64,000 bases of DNA from Rhodospirillaceae bacterium SYSU D60007 (GCA_003574685.1 QOCQ01000002.1:62001-126000), one strand, 5' to 3'. Positions 9,530 through 21,233 are shown, numbered from the stretch's first letter. Notes: generated by a model from the sequence alone, not told the origin. Translations and numbers: made by a program.

Positions 9530-10537
9530 ATGGACTTGAGTACTCATCGGACGGCCGTCGGCACACCGGCAATACCTGCGCTCGAACGCATGGCCCGCGA
9601 CGCGCTCGGCGCCTGCCACGCCGATCTGGAAGCCGCACGGCGGATTGTGCTCTCCTCGCGCGCACCGACCGGCATTCACGGCACGCGCGTGGCGCTGCGC
9701 CGTTTGCGGGCCGCCGCCACGCTGCTCGGCCGGCCGCTGGCAAACGAGCCCATTCTCGACCTGCGGGCTGACGCGAAGCGGCTCGCCGATGCGTGCGGGC
9801 CCACCCGTGACCTCGACGTCTTTCTGGCGGGCGTGCTCACCGAGATCGAGAAAGCATTCGCGGAGCATGCCGATCTGGCCGCCGAGCTGCGCAACCTCAG
9901 AGCCGTTGCGCTTCGCCTGCGACGCACCCGCCATGACGCGGTCCGCACGACGCTGTCGGGGGACACCTTTGCGGCCTTTGAAGCCCGCCTCGCCGCGTTG
10001 CTGGCGAGCCCGGAGCCCGGCACGGCCCTGCCGCAATTGCTGGCCAGCCCCGCGGCAGATCGCAGCGAACTCGCCGGCATTGCGGTAGTGCCGGATGCGC
10101 TTGAGTTTGCCCGCGACGTGCTGCGCCGGCGCGATCGCAAGCTGCGCAAGCTGCTCAAGAAATTCGACGAGCTCGATGGCGCGGCGCGCCACCAGGTCCG
10201 CCTGCGCGTCAAGAAGCAGCGCTATGCCGCCTCCTTCCTGGCCGGTCTCTTTGACCGCAAGCGCGCCGCCGCCTATATCCACGCGGCGGCGGGCCTGCAG
10301 GATGCGCTGGGTTTCGCCAACGACCGCGCAGTGGCGGCGCATGTCGTGTCGGACATCCGTGCGGCTGCCCGGCCGAAGGGACGGCTGGACTGGGTCGCCG
10401 GTGCCGTGACGGGCTGGCTGGAGATGCAGGCCCGTGCGGTGGACGAGGACCGTGCGATTGCCGCGGCGGCGAAGCGTTTCCGCCAGGCGCCGCGCTTCTG
10501 GCGGGGTGCAGTGCAGGAAGACGAGGGTACAGGATGA
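9530..10537 (+). CDS. CHAD domain-containing protein
   Basis: 335-aa protein made of a CHAD domain, an alpha-helical fold rich in conserved His/Arg/Lys that binds polyphosphate in characterised members. Visible signatures are GIHGTRVALRRLRAAATLL (about residues 50-70), HRVR-like RHQVRLRVKKQRYAASFL (about 220-240) and the late helix LQDALGFANDRAV. ATG 9530 is chosen; GTG 9512 with an upstream GGAG is a close alternative. The stop overlaps the CobW-family start by ATGA, so the two proteins are translationally coupled. Confidence 0.87.
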   Translation: MDLSTHRTAVGTPAIPALERMARDALGACHADLEAARRIVLSSRAPTGIHGTRVALRRLRAAATLLGRPLANEPILDLRADAKRLADACGPTRDLDVFLAGVLTEIEKAFAEHADLAAELRNLRAVALRLRRTRHDAVRTTLSGDTFAAFEARLAALLASPEPGTALPQLLASPAADRSELAGIAVVPDALEFARDVLRRRDRKLRKLLKKFDELDGAARHQVRLRVKKQRYAASFLAGLFDRKRAAAYIHAAAGLQDALGFANDRAVAAHVVSDIRAAARPKGRLDWVAGAVTGWLEMQARAVDEDRAIAAAAKRFRQAPRFWRGAVQEDEGTG

Positions 10538-11703
10538 GCGAGGCAGCGGAGGAACGGATACCGGTATCGGTGCTGACCGGCTTTCTTGGCAGCGGCAAGA
10601 CCACGGTGCTGCGCGAGCTGCTGCGCAAGCCGGAGATGGGCGATACGGCCGTCATCATCAACGAGTTCGGGGAAATCGGGCTTGACCATCAGCTCGTCGA
10701 GAAATCCGACGAGGACGGGCTGGTGACGCTCAACAGCGGCTGCCTGTGCTGCACCGTGCGCGGCGACCTCGTGCGCACCATGAGCGAGCTCTACCTGAAG
10801 CGCTCGCGCGGGGAGGTGACGCCGTTCAAGCGCATGGTCGTGGAGACAACCGGCCTGGCCGACCCGGCGCCGATCCTGCACACGCTGATGACGGATCCCC
10901 TGCTGGCGTCACGCTTTCGCATGGACGGGGTCGTCACCACCGTCGATGCCGTCAACGGGACGGGCACGCTCGACGGTCACGCCGAGTCGGTGAAGCAGGC
11001 GGCCGTCGCCGACCGGCTGCTGCTGACCAAGACCGATATCGCGACCGAGGCGCAGATCACGGCCTTGCGTACGCGCCTACACCAGCTCAACCCCGGCGCC
11101 CCCATCCTGCCGGTGCAGTTCGGCGAGGTCGCACCGGGCGATGTCATGAATGCCGGCCTGTACAATCCGGAGACCAAGACCGCCGACGTCAAGCGCTGGC
11201 TACGAGAGGAGGCCTACCTGGCCGACCACGAGGGCCATGGCCACCACCATCACGGTCACGATCATCACGCCGAAGAGCGCGAGGTCGGCACGCCGGACAA
11301 TCCTTTCGCCGGGCCGGGTCCAGACGAGGGTCATGCCCATCGGGACCAGGATCCGCACGACATCAACCGGCACGACGAGCACATCCGCTCGTTCTGCGTG
11401 GTCTTCGACCAGCCGCTGCAATGGGCGACCGTGGCCGCTGCCTTCGATGCGCTGGTGACCTATCGCGGGCCCGACCTGCTGCGCATCAAGGGCATCCTGA
11501 ACGTCGTCGACAGCGACCGGCCGGTGGTGGTGCACGGCGTGCAGCACGTCTTCCATCCGCCGGCGGTGCTGGAGAAGTGGCCGGACGAGGACCGCCGCAG
11601 CCGCATCGTGTTCATCACCCGGGACATCCCGGAGACCACGATCCGCAAGGTCTTCACCTCGTTCATCGAAACGGCGGACCAGTGGAAACAGGCCGGTAGC
11701 TAG
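10534..11703 (+). CDS. CobW/COG0523-family GTPase, metallochaperone-like
   Basis: 389-aa P-loop GTPase of the COG0523 family, whose members deliver zinc, cobalt or iron to enzymes. Walker A is GFLGSGKTT (16-24). The metal-binding CxCC motif is SGCLCCTV (Cys70, 72, 73). A His/Asp-rich loop occupies about residues 232-245 with a second one near 267-283, and the CobW C-terminal domain follows. The His-rich loop suggests zinc or nickel/cobalt storage. It is coupled to the CHAD gene. No Zur box was recognised. Confidence 0.9.
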   Translation: MSEAAEERIPVSVLTGFLGSGKTTVLRELLRKPEMGDTAVIINEFGEIGLDHQLVEKSDEDGLVTLNSGCLCCTVRGDLVRTMSELYLKRSRGEVTPFKRMVVETTGLADPAPILHTLMTDPLLASRFRMDGVVTTVDAVNGTGTLDGHAESVKQAAVADRLLLTKTDIATEAQITALRTRLHQLNPGAPILPVQFGEVAPGDVMNAGLYNPETKTADVKRWLREEAYLADHEGHGHHHHGHDHHAEEREVGTPDNPFAGPGPDEGHAHRDQDPHDINRHDEHIRSFCVVFDQPLQWATVAAAFDALVTYRGPDLLRIKGILNVVDSDRPVVVHGVQHVFHPPAVLEKWPDEDRRSRIVFITRDIPETTIRKVFTSFIETADQWKQAGS

Positions 11704-11718
11704 GACGCGGCGTCAATT

Positions 11719-12804
11719 TCAGCGTGTCCATGCTGCCAGCGTGCCGTTGGCGCGCACCAGCAGCAGGTCCTTGCGCCCGTTGCCGTCGAGGTCGCCTGCC
11801 ACCACGTCGAGGATCGGCGAGTCACCGCACGCGCGCCCGCTTTCGCGCAGCGCGTCGGTGGTGGCGCTGACGAAGGCGAGGCATTTCCAGTCAGTGGTCG
11901 GCACGGCGATGTCGGCAATGCCGTCTGCCGTCAGATCGAGCAGCGCACCGACGCCCTGGCGCGGCGTACCAGGGCGATGGCTGGAGTAGCCGTCCAGCGC
12001 GGCGCCGGGCTCGAAGCGGCGGTTGCGAATCTCGTTGAGCTGAAGGCGCCCCCGCCCGTGCGGCTCGACGATTTCGACGACACGCAGCCGCCCGTCGCCG
12101 ACCACGTCCGCTGCACCAATGACGTCGCGCCACAGCGCCGGCGCGTGCAGCGGCTCGGAAACCACCTGCGGCGTCAGCCCTGTCAGCGGCGCCAGGGCAT
12201 AGAGCACCAGCGCCGCGCCATCGCGGACGTGCGACTGGATGACGAGAAAGCCCACGCCGCATGCATCCGACGGCGCCGTGCCGGGTGCCACCACATGCCT
12301 GACGCTGCGGTCCTCGAAGAATTCATCAGCCGGTAGGTCGATCTTGTGATCCACCCAGCTCACGGCATCAACGCCGCTCAGCAGCCGCAGGCGCAGCGCG
12401 CTGTATTCCCACTGTTCGCCGAAGATACTGCGCCCCACCCGGCGCACCCGATCGGCCAGCCGGACGTCGACATAGGTGATAACCGGTGGCGTTCCGACGC
12501 TGCACTGCACGCTGGGACGTGCCGAGTCCGGCGGCTCGCACCTGCGCGCATCCAGTGTCACCGTGCGGCCTTCCAGCGCCGGGCGCGCTTCGATCACGCG
12601 GCGCCCCACCGCCACCCCGACGACGATGGCGCCGCCGGGCTGGTCGCAGAAAAGAAAGCCGGTCGGTTTCCCCTCAATCCGGACCGTACGCGCCGGCCGC
12701 GTATCCAGGTCCATATCGGCCAGGGCGGGCGCGGCGAATAGGCCTGCCGCTGCCGCGAGTGCAAAGCCAGCCCGTCGCGAACGAAGCCACACCTCCATCG
12801 CCAT
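11719..12804 (-). CDS. secreted FG-GAP/VCBS-repeat protein
   Basis: 361-aa exported protein with a clear Sec signal (SRRAGFALAAAAGLFAAPALA). The C-terminal half carries Asp-rich repeats of FG-GAP/VCBS type: DVVGDGRLRVVEI, DLTADGIADIAV and DLDGNGRKDLLLV. These form beta-propeller blades with calcium-binding loops. It starts one base after the glpK stop, so it is the last gene of the glycerol block. Its role there is unknown; extracellular or periplasmic binding is the most that can be said. Confidence 0.75.
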   Translation of the reverse strand: MAMEVWLRSRRAGFALAAAAGLFAAPALADMDLDTRPARTVRIEGKPTGFLFCDQPGGAIVVGVAVGRRVIEARPALEGRTVTLDARRCEPPDSARPSVQCSVGTPPVITYVDVRLADRVRRVGRSIFGEQWEYSALRLRLLSGVDAVSWVDHKIDLPADEFFEDRSVRHVVAPGTAPSDACGVGFLVIQSHVRDGAALVLYALAPLTGLTPQVVSEPLHAPALWRDVIGAADVVGDGRLRVVEIVEPHGRGRLQLNEIRNRRFEPGAALDGYSSHRPGTPRQGVGALLDLTADGIADIAVPTTDWKCLAFVSATTDALRESGRACGDSPILDVVAGDLDGNGRKDLLLVRANGTLAAWTR

Positions 12805-12805
12805 C

Positions 12806-14302
12806 TCAGGCCACGCTGCGCACCCGCCTGACGGCCGCCTGCCAGCCGGCATAGCGCCGGTCGCGCTGTGCCGCGGGTTCAGCGGGTGCAAAGGCGCGAT
12901 CGAGCTGCCAGAGGGCGGCAATACCCTCCAAGGAGGGAAACAGGCCGGCCTGGAGTCCGGCAAGCAGGGCGGCGCCCAGCGCGGTCGTTTCGGTGACCAC
13001 GGGACGTTCGACCGGCAGTCCCAGCGTGTCTGCCAGCCGCTGCATGAGCGCATTGTTGGCGACCATACCGCCGTCAACGCGCAGCGCCGCGATATTGGCG
13101 CCATCGGCCTTCATGGCTTCGCTCAGATCGCGTGTCTGGTAACAGACCGAATCGAGCGTGGCCTGCGCAATCTCGGCGGGGCCGGTGTCGCGCGTCAGTC
13201 CCAGCAGCGCGCCACGCGCATCCGGATCCCAGTAGGGGGCGCCCAGTCCGACAAAAGCCGGCACCATGACGACTCCGTGGTCCGGCCGCGCTTGTTCCGC
13301 CAGCGACTCGATCTCGGCGGAGCGCGCGATCAGCTTCAGCCCGTCGCGCAGCCATTGTACGGCGGCACCGGCAATGAAGATGCTGCCCTCCAGCGCATAG
13401 GTCGTCTGGCCGTTCAGCCGGTAGGCGATGGTCGTCAGCAGCCGGTGCTTCGAGCGCACGGCCGTGGTGCCGGTGTTGAGCAGCACAAAACAGCCCGTGC
13501 CGTAGGTGCTCTTCACCATGCCTGGCCTGATGCAGGCCTGCCCGACCGTGGCGGCCTGCTGGTCGCCCGCCATGCCCAGCACGGGGATCGGCTCGCCGAA
13601 CAGATCGGGCGTGGTGGTCCCGAAATCGCCGGCGCAGTCCACGACTTCAGGCAGCATCTCGTAGGGAATGCTCAGCACACGCAGCAGGTCGAGATCCCAG
13701 CGCTGGCTGCCGATGTTGTAGAGCAGCGTGCGCGAGGCATTGCTGGCATCGGACGCGTGTGTCTGGCCGCCGGTCAGGCGCCACAGCAGAAAGCACTCGA
13801 TGGTGCCGAAGGCCAGCTTGCCTGCCTCCGCGTCTGCCCGCGCACCGGGCATGTTGTCGAGAATCCAGGCCAGCTTGGTGGCGGAGAAATAGGGGTCCAG
13901 CACCAGCCCGGTGCGCTGCGCGAATTCCGGCTCCAGCTCGGCCGCCTTCAGCTCGGCACAGCGAGCAGCCGTCCGCCGGTCCTGCCACACGATGGCGTTG
14001 TGCACCGGTTTACCGGTTTCCCGGTTCCACACCACCGTGGTTTCGCGCTGGTTGGTGATACCGATACCGGCGACGTCCGACGACGCAAGCTGCGCCTTGG
14101 CCAGCGCCTCGCGGCACACCGCGACCGTCGCCTGCCAGATTTCCTCCGGATCGTGCTCGACCCAGCCCGGCGCCGGATAGATCTGCCGCAGCTCGCGTTG
14201 TGCCGCCGCCACCTGCCGCGCCTGGTCATCGAAAACAATGGCGCGCGTCGAGGTCGTGCCCTGGTCGATGGCAAGAACATGACGGGGGCCGGTGCTGCTC
14301 AC
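12806..14302 (-). CDS. glpK: glycerol kinase
   Basis: 498-aa FGGY-family kinase that converts glycerol and ATP to glycerol-3-phosphate in the cytoplasm. It begins with the phosphate-binding loop [15 protein letters not shown]. It contains [28 protein letters not shown] and the FGGY signature region [20 protein letters not shown]. Length matches E. coli GlpK. The start overlaps the glpD stop by 4 bp. Confidence 0.96.
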   Translation of the reverse strand: MSSTGPRHVLAIDQGTTSTRAIVFDDQARQVAAAQRELRQIYPAPGWVEHDPEEIWQATVAVCREALAKAQLASSDVAGIGITNQRETTVVWNRETGKPVHNAIVWQDRRTAARCAELKAAELEPEFAQRTGLVLDPYFSATKLAWILDNMPGARADAEAGKLAFGTIECFLLWRLTGGQTHASDASNASRTLLYNIGSQRWDLDLLRVLSIPYEMLPEVVDCAGDFGTTTPDLFGEPIPVLGMAGDQQAATVGQACIRPGMVKSTYGTGCFVLLNTGTTAVRSKHRLLTTIAYRLNGQTTYALEGSIFIAGAAVQWLRDGLKLIARSAEIESLAEQARPDHGVVMVPAFVGLGAPYWDPDARGALLGLTRDTGPAEIAQATLDSVCYQTRDLSEAMKADGANIAALRVDGGMVANNALMQRLADTLGLPVERPVVTETTALGAALLAGLQAGLFPSLEGIAALWQLDRAFAPAEPAAQRDRRYAGWQAAVRRVRSVA

Positions 14303-15849
14303 GCCGCGTTCCTCCTCTGGTCCTTCATCCAGGTGGCGAACGCCTGGCGCTGCGCTGCGGTCATGTGCAGGCCCTCCTTGGTCCGGCGCCAGAGGATGTC
14401 ATCCGGCTCCTGCGCCCATTCCTCGCGCATCAGGTACTCGGCCTCGATCTCGTAAAGATCGCCGCCGAAATGCCGGCCCAGGTCGGCCGGGCTTCGGGCT
14501 GAGCCGAGTACCTCGTCGCAAGCGGTACCGTGCCGGCGCGCGAGCCGACGCAACCAGACCGCCGGCACGCCGGGGAAAGCGCCCGCCAGGCCGCTGGCGA
14601 AGGCCTCGAAATCGGCGTGTGGTATCTCGCCGTCCGGCAGCGGCTCGCGATGCGTCCAGGGGCCGCCCATGGAGGGATAGTACGGCCCCAGATCGTCCAG
14701 CGCCTGTTCGGCGAGCTTGCGATAGGTCGTGATCTTGCCGCCGAACACGCTCAGCAGCGGCGCCTGCCCGCCGGCATTGTCGAGCTCCAGTACATAGTCG
14801 CGCGTCACCGCCGAGGGATCGTCGGTACCGTCATCAAAGAGCGGCCGCACCCCGGCATACGACCACACCACGTCCTGCGGCGTGATCTGCTTTTCCATGT
14901 AGTGGTTGGAGAGCGTACAGAGATAGGTGATCTCGTCGGACGAGATCGCCACCGGCCCCGGCGCCTGGTCCTCCAGCTCGATGTCGGTGGTGCCGATCAG
15001 CGAGAAGTCGCGCTCGTAGGGAATGACGAAAACGATGCGCCCGTCGCGGTTCTGCAGAATGAAGGCATGCGCGCCGTCATGCAGCTTTGGCACCACAATG
15101 TGGCTGCCCTTCACCAGGCGCACCCGCTTGCGGGTAGCGACATGGCCGACCTCCGTCAGCCACTGCTTCACCCAAGGGCCCGCGGCATTGACCAGCCCCC
15201 GGGCTCGCAGCTCCAAGCGCCGGCCCGTGCCGGTATCCTCAAGCTCGATCCGCCAGAGCTGGTCCGCCTGCCCGGCCGCAATGCGGCGTGCCGCAACGCA
15301 TCTGTGGCGCGCGAAGATGCTGGCGCCGCGATTGCGCGCCGACTTCAGATTGCCGATCACGAGGCGCGCGTCATCGACCCAACCATCGGAATAGGCAAAG
15401 CCGAAAGCGAAATCCGGTTTCAGGCCGGCACCGTAGGGGCTGCGGCGCAGGCGCACGCTTTCAGTCTTCGGCAGCTTCATGCGCCAGTTGAGGTGGTCGT
15501 AGATGAAGAGGCCCAGCCGCAGCATCCAGCGTGGCCGCAGATGCGGCTCGTGCGGTAGCACGAAACGCATCGGCCAGGCGATATGCGGCATCTTCGCCAG
15601 CAGCACCTCGCGCTCGATCAGCGCCTCGCGCACCAGCCTGAATTCGTAGTGCTCCAGATAGCGCAACCCGCCATGGATGAGCTTCGAGGAGGCCGAGCTG
15701 GTGGCGCTGGCGAAATCGTCCATCTCGCACAGACCGACCTTCAGCCCGCGCCCGGTCGCGTCGCAAGCGATCCCGGCGCCGTTGATGCCGCCACCCACGA
15801 CGAACAGATCAAGGACCTGGTCTGTTTGTGAAGAACCTGCCGAACTCAT
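14299..15849 (-). CDS. glpD: aerobic glycerol-3-phosphate dehydrogenase
   Basis: 516-aa FAD-dependent membrane-associated enzyme oxidising glycerol-3-phosphate to dihydroxyacetone phosphate and passing electrons to quinone. The N-terminal dinucleotide fold is [19 protein letters not shown]. Downstream are [17 protein letters not shown] and the FAD/substrate segment IIGTTD-like [11 protein letters not shown]. It overlaps glpK by 4 bp, a tight metabolic pair. Confidence 0.96.
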   Translation of the reverse strand: MSSAGSSQTDQVLDLFVVGGGINGAGIACDATGRGLKVGLCEMDDFASATSSASSKLIHGGLRYLEHYEFRLVREALIEREVLLAKMPHIAWPMRFVLPHEPHLRPRWMLRLGLFIYDHLNWRMKLPKTESVRLRRSPYGAGLKPDFAFGFAYSDGWVDDARLVIGNLKSARNRGASIFARHRCVAARRIAAGQADQLWRIELEDTGTGRRLELRARGLVNAAGPWVKQWLTEVGHVATRKRVRLVKGSHIVVPKLHDGAHAFILQNRDGRIVFVIPYERDFSLIGTTDIELEDQAPGPVAISSDEITYLCTLSNHYMEKQITPQDVVWSYAGVRPLFDDGTDDPSAVTRDYVLELDNAGGQAPLLSVFGGKITTYRKLAEQALDDLGPYYPSMGGPWTHREPLPDGEIPHADFEAFASGLAGAFPGVPAVWLRRLARRHGTACDEVLGSARSPADLGRHFGGDLYEIEAEYLMREEWAQEPDDILWRRTKEGLHMTAAQRQAFATWMKDQRRNAA

Positions 15850-15880
15850 TGCGCCAATCTAGCCGGGAAGCGTGCCGCAA

Positions 15881-16732
15881 TCATTCCCCGATCTCGACGA
15901 AGAGCGGAAAATGGTCGGAGGCTGGCGTAGAATCATCGATCCATGCGCGGCGCACCTTGGGCACCAGGTCGGGAGTCACGAAGCAATGGTCGATGCGCCC
16001 CAGGCCGGGAAAGCTCTCGCGGTTCCCGGCGTTGCCGGCGGCGCTCCAGGCATCGGCCAGCCCGTCGCCCGGCAGGATGCGGCCGCGCCGGGGATGCACG
16101 TCGCCGCAGATGACCGGGTACTCCGGATCGTCCGGCGTGAAGTTGAAATCGCCCATCACCACCGCCGATGACGGCACGGCCGGTGCCGGCTCATCGAAGA
16201 CGAACAGTCCTGTTGCCCGGTTGTCCCAGGCACCGCCGCGCTGGCCGGCCGACCGCACGAGGTCCAGCACAAAGTCCACCTGCGGCAGGCGCTGGCGCGG
16301 CGTCTGGTGCGACAGGTGCAGGCTGTAGACACGCAGCGGCCCCGCCGGGGCATCCACCACGGCCTCAACGACACCGCGCTGAAGGTCGAATTGCGCCGCG
16401 AGCGCACTCTTGGGCAGGAGATGGCCGCGTGCCTCCCGGATCGGCCAGCGCGACAGGACGGCATTGCCGAAGGTGCGCCGCCGGTTGACGACCGTTCCGC
16501 CGTCGCCCACGGCACTGGCGTCGAGGTCAAAGGCGCCGTGGAACCAGACATAGCGGTTCAGCCGGGCGGCGATCTCGGCGGCCTGGTCGGCGAAGCCGTT
16601 GAGCGACCAGCCCTGCGCGACCTCCTGCAGGCAGATCACATCCGCCGCCGCCACGACGTCAGCAATGCGCGCTACGTCGTAGCGACCGTCGCGGCCCAGC
16701 CCGAAATGGATGTTGTAGGTGGCGAACAGCAT
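15881..16732 (-). CDS. endonuclease/exonuclease/phosphatase-family protein
   Basis: 283-aa EEP-fold metal-dependent phosphoesterase. Motifs in order: TYNIHFG at the N-terminus, VICLQEV (about residues 32-38), MGDFNFTPDDP and the C-terminal DDSTPASDHFPLFVE. No signal peptide is seen. It lies between ugpC and glpD on the same strand, which suggests hydrolysis of a glycerophosphodiester or other phospho-substrate, but nuclease activity cannot be excluded. Confidence 0.82.
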   Translation of the reverse strand: MLFATYNIHFGLGRDGRYDVARIADVVAAADVICLQEVAQGWSLNGFADQAAEIAARLNRYVWFHGAFDLDASAVGDGGTVVNRRRTFGNAVLSRWPIREARGHLLPKSALAAQFDLQRGVVEAVVDAPAGPLRVYSLHLSHQTPRQRLPQVDFVLDLVRSAGQRGGAWDNRATGLFVFDEPAPAVPSSAVVMGDFNFTPDDPEYPVICGDVHPRRGRILPGDGLADAWSAAGNAGNRESFPGLGRIDHCFVTPDLVPKVRRAWIDDSTPASDHFPLFVEIGE

Positions 16733-16747
16733 CTGAAGGCGCTGACT

Positions 16748-17842
<1,095 letters not shown>

Positions 17843-17866
17843 GTCACCCCCTCCGCGCCGCACCAC

Positions 17867-17952
17867 TTCATGGTGAGCCTGTCTAACCATGAAGCGGAGC
17901 GCACTGCCGCTCGTCGCGATGGGCTTTCATGGTTCGACAAGCTCACCATGAA
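17867..17952. repeat. inverted repeat pair (TTCATGGT...ACCATGAA family)
   Basis: A 27-bp element at 17867-17893 recurs inverted at 17926-17952 with a few mismatches, within the 142-bp gap between ugpE and ugpC. The same family occurs again at 54115-54197. Lying inside an operon, the hairpin may modulate ugpC expression relative to the permeases. Confidence 0.8.
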
Positions 17953-17984
17953 GGCATCCCCGAACGGGCTTACCGCAACTACCG

Positions 17985-18833
17985 TCACTTCTCCGTCTCC
18001 ACCAGGCCGCGCACGAACTGGCGCTGCATCAGCACGACCACCAGCATCGGCGGCAGCATCGCGAGGATGCCTACGGTCATGATCAGGTTCCATTGCGGTA
18101 CGCCGTCCACGACATTGGCCTGGCGCGAGACCGTCATGATCACGGTGTAGAATTCCTCCTCCGTGGTGATGAGCAGCGGCCAGAGGTACTGGTTCCAGCC
18201 GTAGATGAACTGGATCACGAACAGGGCAGCGATGCTGGTGCGGCTCATCGGCAGCAGGATGTCGCGGAAGAAGCGCAGCGGGCCCGCACCATCGACACGC
18301 GCTGCCTCGGTCAGCTCGTCCGGCACGCTGAGGAAGAACTGGCGGAACAGGAAGGTGGCGGTGGCCGAGGCGATCAGCGGGATGATCAGCCCGGCATAGC
18401 TGTTGAGCATGCCGAAATTGGCCACCACGTTGTACGTGGGCACTATACGTACTTCGACCGGCAGCATCAGGGTGATGAAAATCATCCAGAACGCCGTCAT
18501 GCGCAGCGGAAAGCGGAAATAGACGATGGCATAGGCCGCGATCAGCGAGATCACGATCTTGCCGATGCAGACCCCCAGCGCCATGATCAGGCTGTTGCTC
18601 AGCACCCGCCACAGCGGCGTGCGCGAGGCCTGGGCAAAGCCCTCGGTCAGCACCTTCGTGTAGTTCTCGATCATATGTCCGCCCGGCAGCAGCGGGACGG
18701 GCGGGCGCAGCATGGTGACCGAATCGTGCGTGGAAGCCACGAAGGCGACCCATACCGGAAAGGCGATCACGGCCACGCCGATGATCAGCACCATGTGGGC
18801 GAAGATCGTGAGCCAGGGACGGTTCTCGACCAT
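17985..18833 (-). CDS. ugpE: sn-glycerol-3-phosphate ABC transporter permease UgpE
   Basis: 282-aa inner-membrane permease, same length as E. coli UgpE. It opens with MVENRPWLTIFAHMVLIIGV and shows the EAA loop ELTEAARVDGAGPLRFFRDIL followed by PMSRTSIAALF. Seven bases separate it from ugpA. Confidence 0.93.
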   Translation of the reverse strand: MVENRPWLTIFAHMVLIIGVAVIAFPVWVAFVASTHDSVTMLRPPVPLLPGGHMIENYTKVLTEGFAQASRTPLWRVLSNSLIMALGVCIGKIVISLIAAYAIVYFRFPLRMTAFWMIFITLMLPVEVRIVPTYNVVANFGMLNSYAGLIIPLIASATATFLFRQFFLSVPDELTEAARVDGAGPLRFFRDILLPMSRTSIAALFVIQFIYGWNQYLWPLLITTEEEFYTVIMTVSRQANVVDGVPQWNLIMTVGILAMLPPMLVVVLMQRQFVRGLVETEK

Positions 18834-18840
18834 CGGCGCC

Positions 18841-19770
18841 TCAGTAGTGAACCCGCCGCTCGATGAAGCGGAACTGCACGACGGTGAGCGCGATCATGAC
18901 CATCATCAGAATGGTGGACTGCGCGGCCGAGCCGCCGAAATCCTGGCCGCGGAAGCCATCCTTGTAGACCTTGAACACGAGGATCTCGGTCGCCTGCCCC
19001 GGCCCGCCCTGGGTCAGCGCGTCGATGATGCCGAAGGTGCCGATGAAGACGTAGATGATGTTGACCACCAGCAGGAAAAAGCCGGTCGGCGAGAGCAGCG
19101 GAAAGACGATGGTCCAGAACCGCCGGCCCGGCCCGGCGCCGTCGATTGCTGCCGCCTCGATCAGCGATTTCGGAATCGACTGGAGCCCCGCAAGGAAGAA
19201 CAGAAAATTGTAGCTGATCTGGTTCCAGCAGGCGGCCAGGATCACCAGCCACAGCGCCTGGTTGCCGTTAAGTTGATGATTCCAGTCAAAGCCCAGCGCG
19301 CTCAACGTATAGGCCAGCGTGCCGACCCGCGGATTGAACATAAAGCCGAACAGCACGCCGGCCACGGCCGAGGCCACTGCATAGGGCCAGATCAGGAAGG
19401 TCTTGTAGACCGTACCGCCGCGGATGGTGCGGTCGGCCATGACAGCCAGCAGCAGAGACAGGGCGAGGCCAATGGCGGCGACCATCAGGCTGAAAAAGAG
19501 CGTGACGCGCACCGAGTGCCAGTAACCGGAATCGCTCAGGAGGCGATCGAAATGCCGGAAGCAGCGCTGCCAGGTATCGCCGGCGAGCGGATCGGTCAGC
19601 AGGCCTGAACACAGGAACTGCGTTCTGCCGCCGAACGCATCCTCCAGAAGGAACGACTGCCAGACGGCCTGCGCGGAGGGCCAGATAAAGAATGCGATGG
19701 TGACAAAGATCTGCGGCAGCAGCAGCAGATAGGGCAACAGCTTGGTATCGAAGGTGACGCGCTTGTGCAT
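18841..19770 (-). CDS. ugpA: sn-glycerol-3-phosphate ABC transporter permease UgpA
   Basis: 309-aa permease with the first helix [20 protein letters not shown], the family motif FLLEDAFGG, and the EAA loop [20 protein letters not shown]. It lies between ugpB and ugpE in the usual B-A-E-C order. Confidence 0.93.
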   Translation of the reverse strand: MHKRVTFDTKLLPYLLLLPQIFVTIAFFIWPSAQAVWQSFLLEDAFGGRTQFLCSGLLTDPLAGDTWQRCFRHFDRLLSDSGYWHSVRVTLFFSLMVAAIGLALSLLLAVMADRTIRGGTVYKTFLIWPYAVASAVAGVLFGFMFNPRVGTLAYTLSALGFDWNHQLNGNQALWLVILAACWNQISYNFLFFLAGLQSIPKSLIEAAAIDGAGPGRRFWTIVFPLLSPTGFFLLVVNIIYVFIGTFGIIDALTQGGPGQATEILVFKVYKDGFRGQDFGGSAAQSTILMMVMIALTVVQFRFIERRVHY

Positions 19771-19831
19771 GCGAGCGGTCCGCCGTGGGCCGGCCAGGCG
19801 CTGAAGCGCTGGCCGGCCGGCGACCCTGGCC

Positions 19832-21151
19832 CTACTTGTTCGCCGCCTCGAAGTCCTTCAGCAGCTTGTTGCCGCGCGCCACCGCGTCATCCAGCGCCTG
19901 CTTGGCAGTCTTCTTGCCGGACCAGACGGACTCGAGTTCCTCGTCCATCACGTCGCGAATCTGCACGAAGTTGCCGATCCGCAAGCCCTTGGAATTCTCT
20001 GTCGGCGGATTGAGCGTAAGCTGTTTCACGGCGACTTCGCGGCCAGGGAACTTCTTGTAGAACCCGGACTCTTCCGTCAGCTCAGCCGCGGCCAGCGTGA
20101 TCGGCACGTAGCCCGTCTCCTGGTGCCACTTGGCCTGGATTTCCGGCTTCGAGAGGAACGCGAAGAACTTTGCGACGCCCGGATACTCGTCCTTGGGCTT
20201 GCCCTGCAGCACCCAGAGCGTGGCGCCGCCGATGATGGAGTTCTGAGGCTTGGCAATCACGTCCGGCCAGTATGGCATCATGGCGATGCCGACCTTCTCC
20301 GCGCCCAACGCCTTCTGGATGCCGGCCGCCGAAGCGGACGAAGCGATATGCATGGCGCAATCGCCGCTGTTGAACAGCGGCGTCGATTTTCCCTCGCGGC
20401 CGCCATACACAAACACCTTCTCCTTGCCCCAGTCGGCGAGCGTCTGGATGTGCTTGACGTGAGCCGGACTGTTGAACTTCAGCTCGATATCGATGCCACC
20501 GAAGCCGTTCTGCTTGGTGGCGAACGGCAGGTTATGCCAGGCGCCGAAGTTCTCGATCATGGTCCAGGTCTGCCACTGGGGCGTGAACCCGCACTTGGCG
20601 CCCGCCGCGACCAGCTTCTTGCCCATCTCGCCCAGCTCGGGCCAGGTCTTCGGCGGCTTCTCGGGATCGAGGCCGGCCTTCTGGAACAGCTCCTTGTTCC
20701 AGTAGAGCACCGGGGTCGAGGAATTGAACGGCATCGACAGCAGCTTGCCGTCAGTCGTCGAGTAGTAGCCGTACACAGGCCCGATATAGGCCTTCGGATC
20801 GAACGGCTCCTTCGCATCGGCCATGAGCTGGTGCACGGGATAGATCGCGCCCTTGGCTGCCATCATGGTGGCGGTGCCGACCTCGAACACCTGCACGATA
20901 TGCGGGTGCGCGTTCTGTCGTGCGCGGAAGGCGGCGATCGCGGCCGTCAGGGTCTCGGTATACGAGCCCTTGTAGACGGGCACGACCTTGAAGGCGGTCT
21001 GCGACTTGTTGAACTCGGCCGCGAGCTGGTTGACCGTCTCCCCGAGGTTGCCGCCCATCGCGTGCCACCACTGGATTTCCTTCTGGGCGTGAGCCGGCAG
21101 GGCGGCCAGCAGCGTGGCAAAACTGGCGGAAACGAACAGGCTGGTGCGCAT
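19832..21151 (-). CDS. ugpB: sn-glycerol-3-phosphate ABC transporter substrate-binding protein
   Basis: 439-aa periplasmic binding protein, essentially the length of E. coli UgpB. A Sec signal ([17 protein letters not shown]) precedes the mature start [11 protein letters not shown], characteristic of UgpB. WYWNKELF-like [19 protein letters not shown] is also present. ATG 21151 has GGGGAGG upstream. It is preceded by a Pho-box-like site. Confidence 0.95.
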   Translation of the reverse strand: MRTSLFVSASFATLLAALPAHAQKEIQWWHAMGGNLGETVNQLAAEFNKSQTAFKVVPVYKGSYTETLTAAIAAFRARQNAHPHIVQVFEVGTATMMAAKGAIYPVHQLMADAKEPFDPKAYIGPVYGYYSTTDGKLLSMPFNSSTPVLYWNKELFQKAGLDPEKPPKTWPELGEMGKKLVAAGAKCGFTPQWQTWTMIENFGAWHNLPFATKQNGFGGIDIELKFNSPAHVKHIQTLADWGKEKVFVYGGREGKSTPLFNSGDCAMHIASSASAAGIQKALGAEKVGIAMMPYWPDVIAKPQNSIIGGATLWVLQGKPKDEYPGVAKFFAFLSKPEIQAKWHQETGYVPITLAAAELTEESGFYKKFPGREVAVKQLTLNPPTENSKGLRIGNFVQIRDVMDEELESVWSGKKTAKQALDDAVARGNKLLKDFEAANK

Positions 21152-21202
21152 ATGATCGCGCCTCCCCTCAAGAGTTGAACCCACGGGCCCGATAGGGCCG
21201 CC

Positions 21203-21233
21203 GTGTCACCGCTTGATTGCGGTTTTGTGACAG
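21203..21233 (-). promoter_or_regulatory. candidate Pho box upstream of ugpB
   Basis: Reading the minus strand from 21233, three 7-mers are spaced at 11 bp: CTGTCAC, CCGCAAT and CGGTGAC, separated by AAAA and CAAG. The first matches the PhoB half-site CTGTCAT at six of seven bases; the others match at about four. ugp genes are Pho-regulated in enteric bacteria and rhizobia. The 21152-21310 gap holds no gene. Confidence 0.5.

Noticed and set aside
12476-14455. 659-aa plus-strand open frame opposite the FG-GAP and glpK genes
   Set aside because: It is an antisense shadow of glpK and neighbours, caused by high GC at third positions. The minus-strand products are clear family members.
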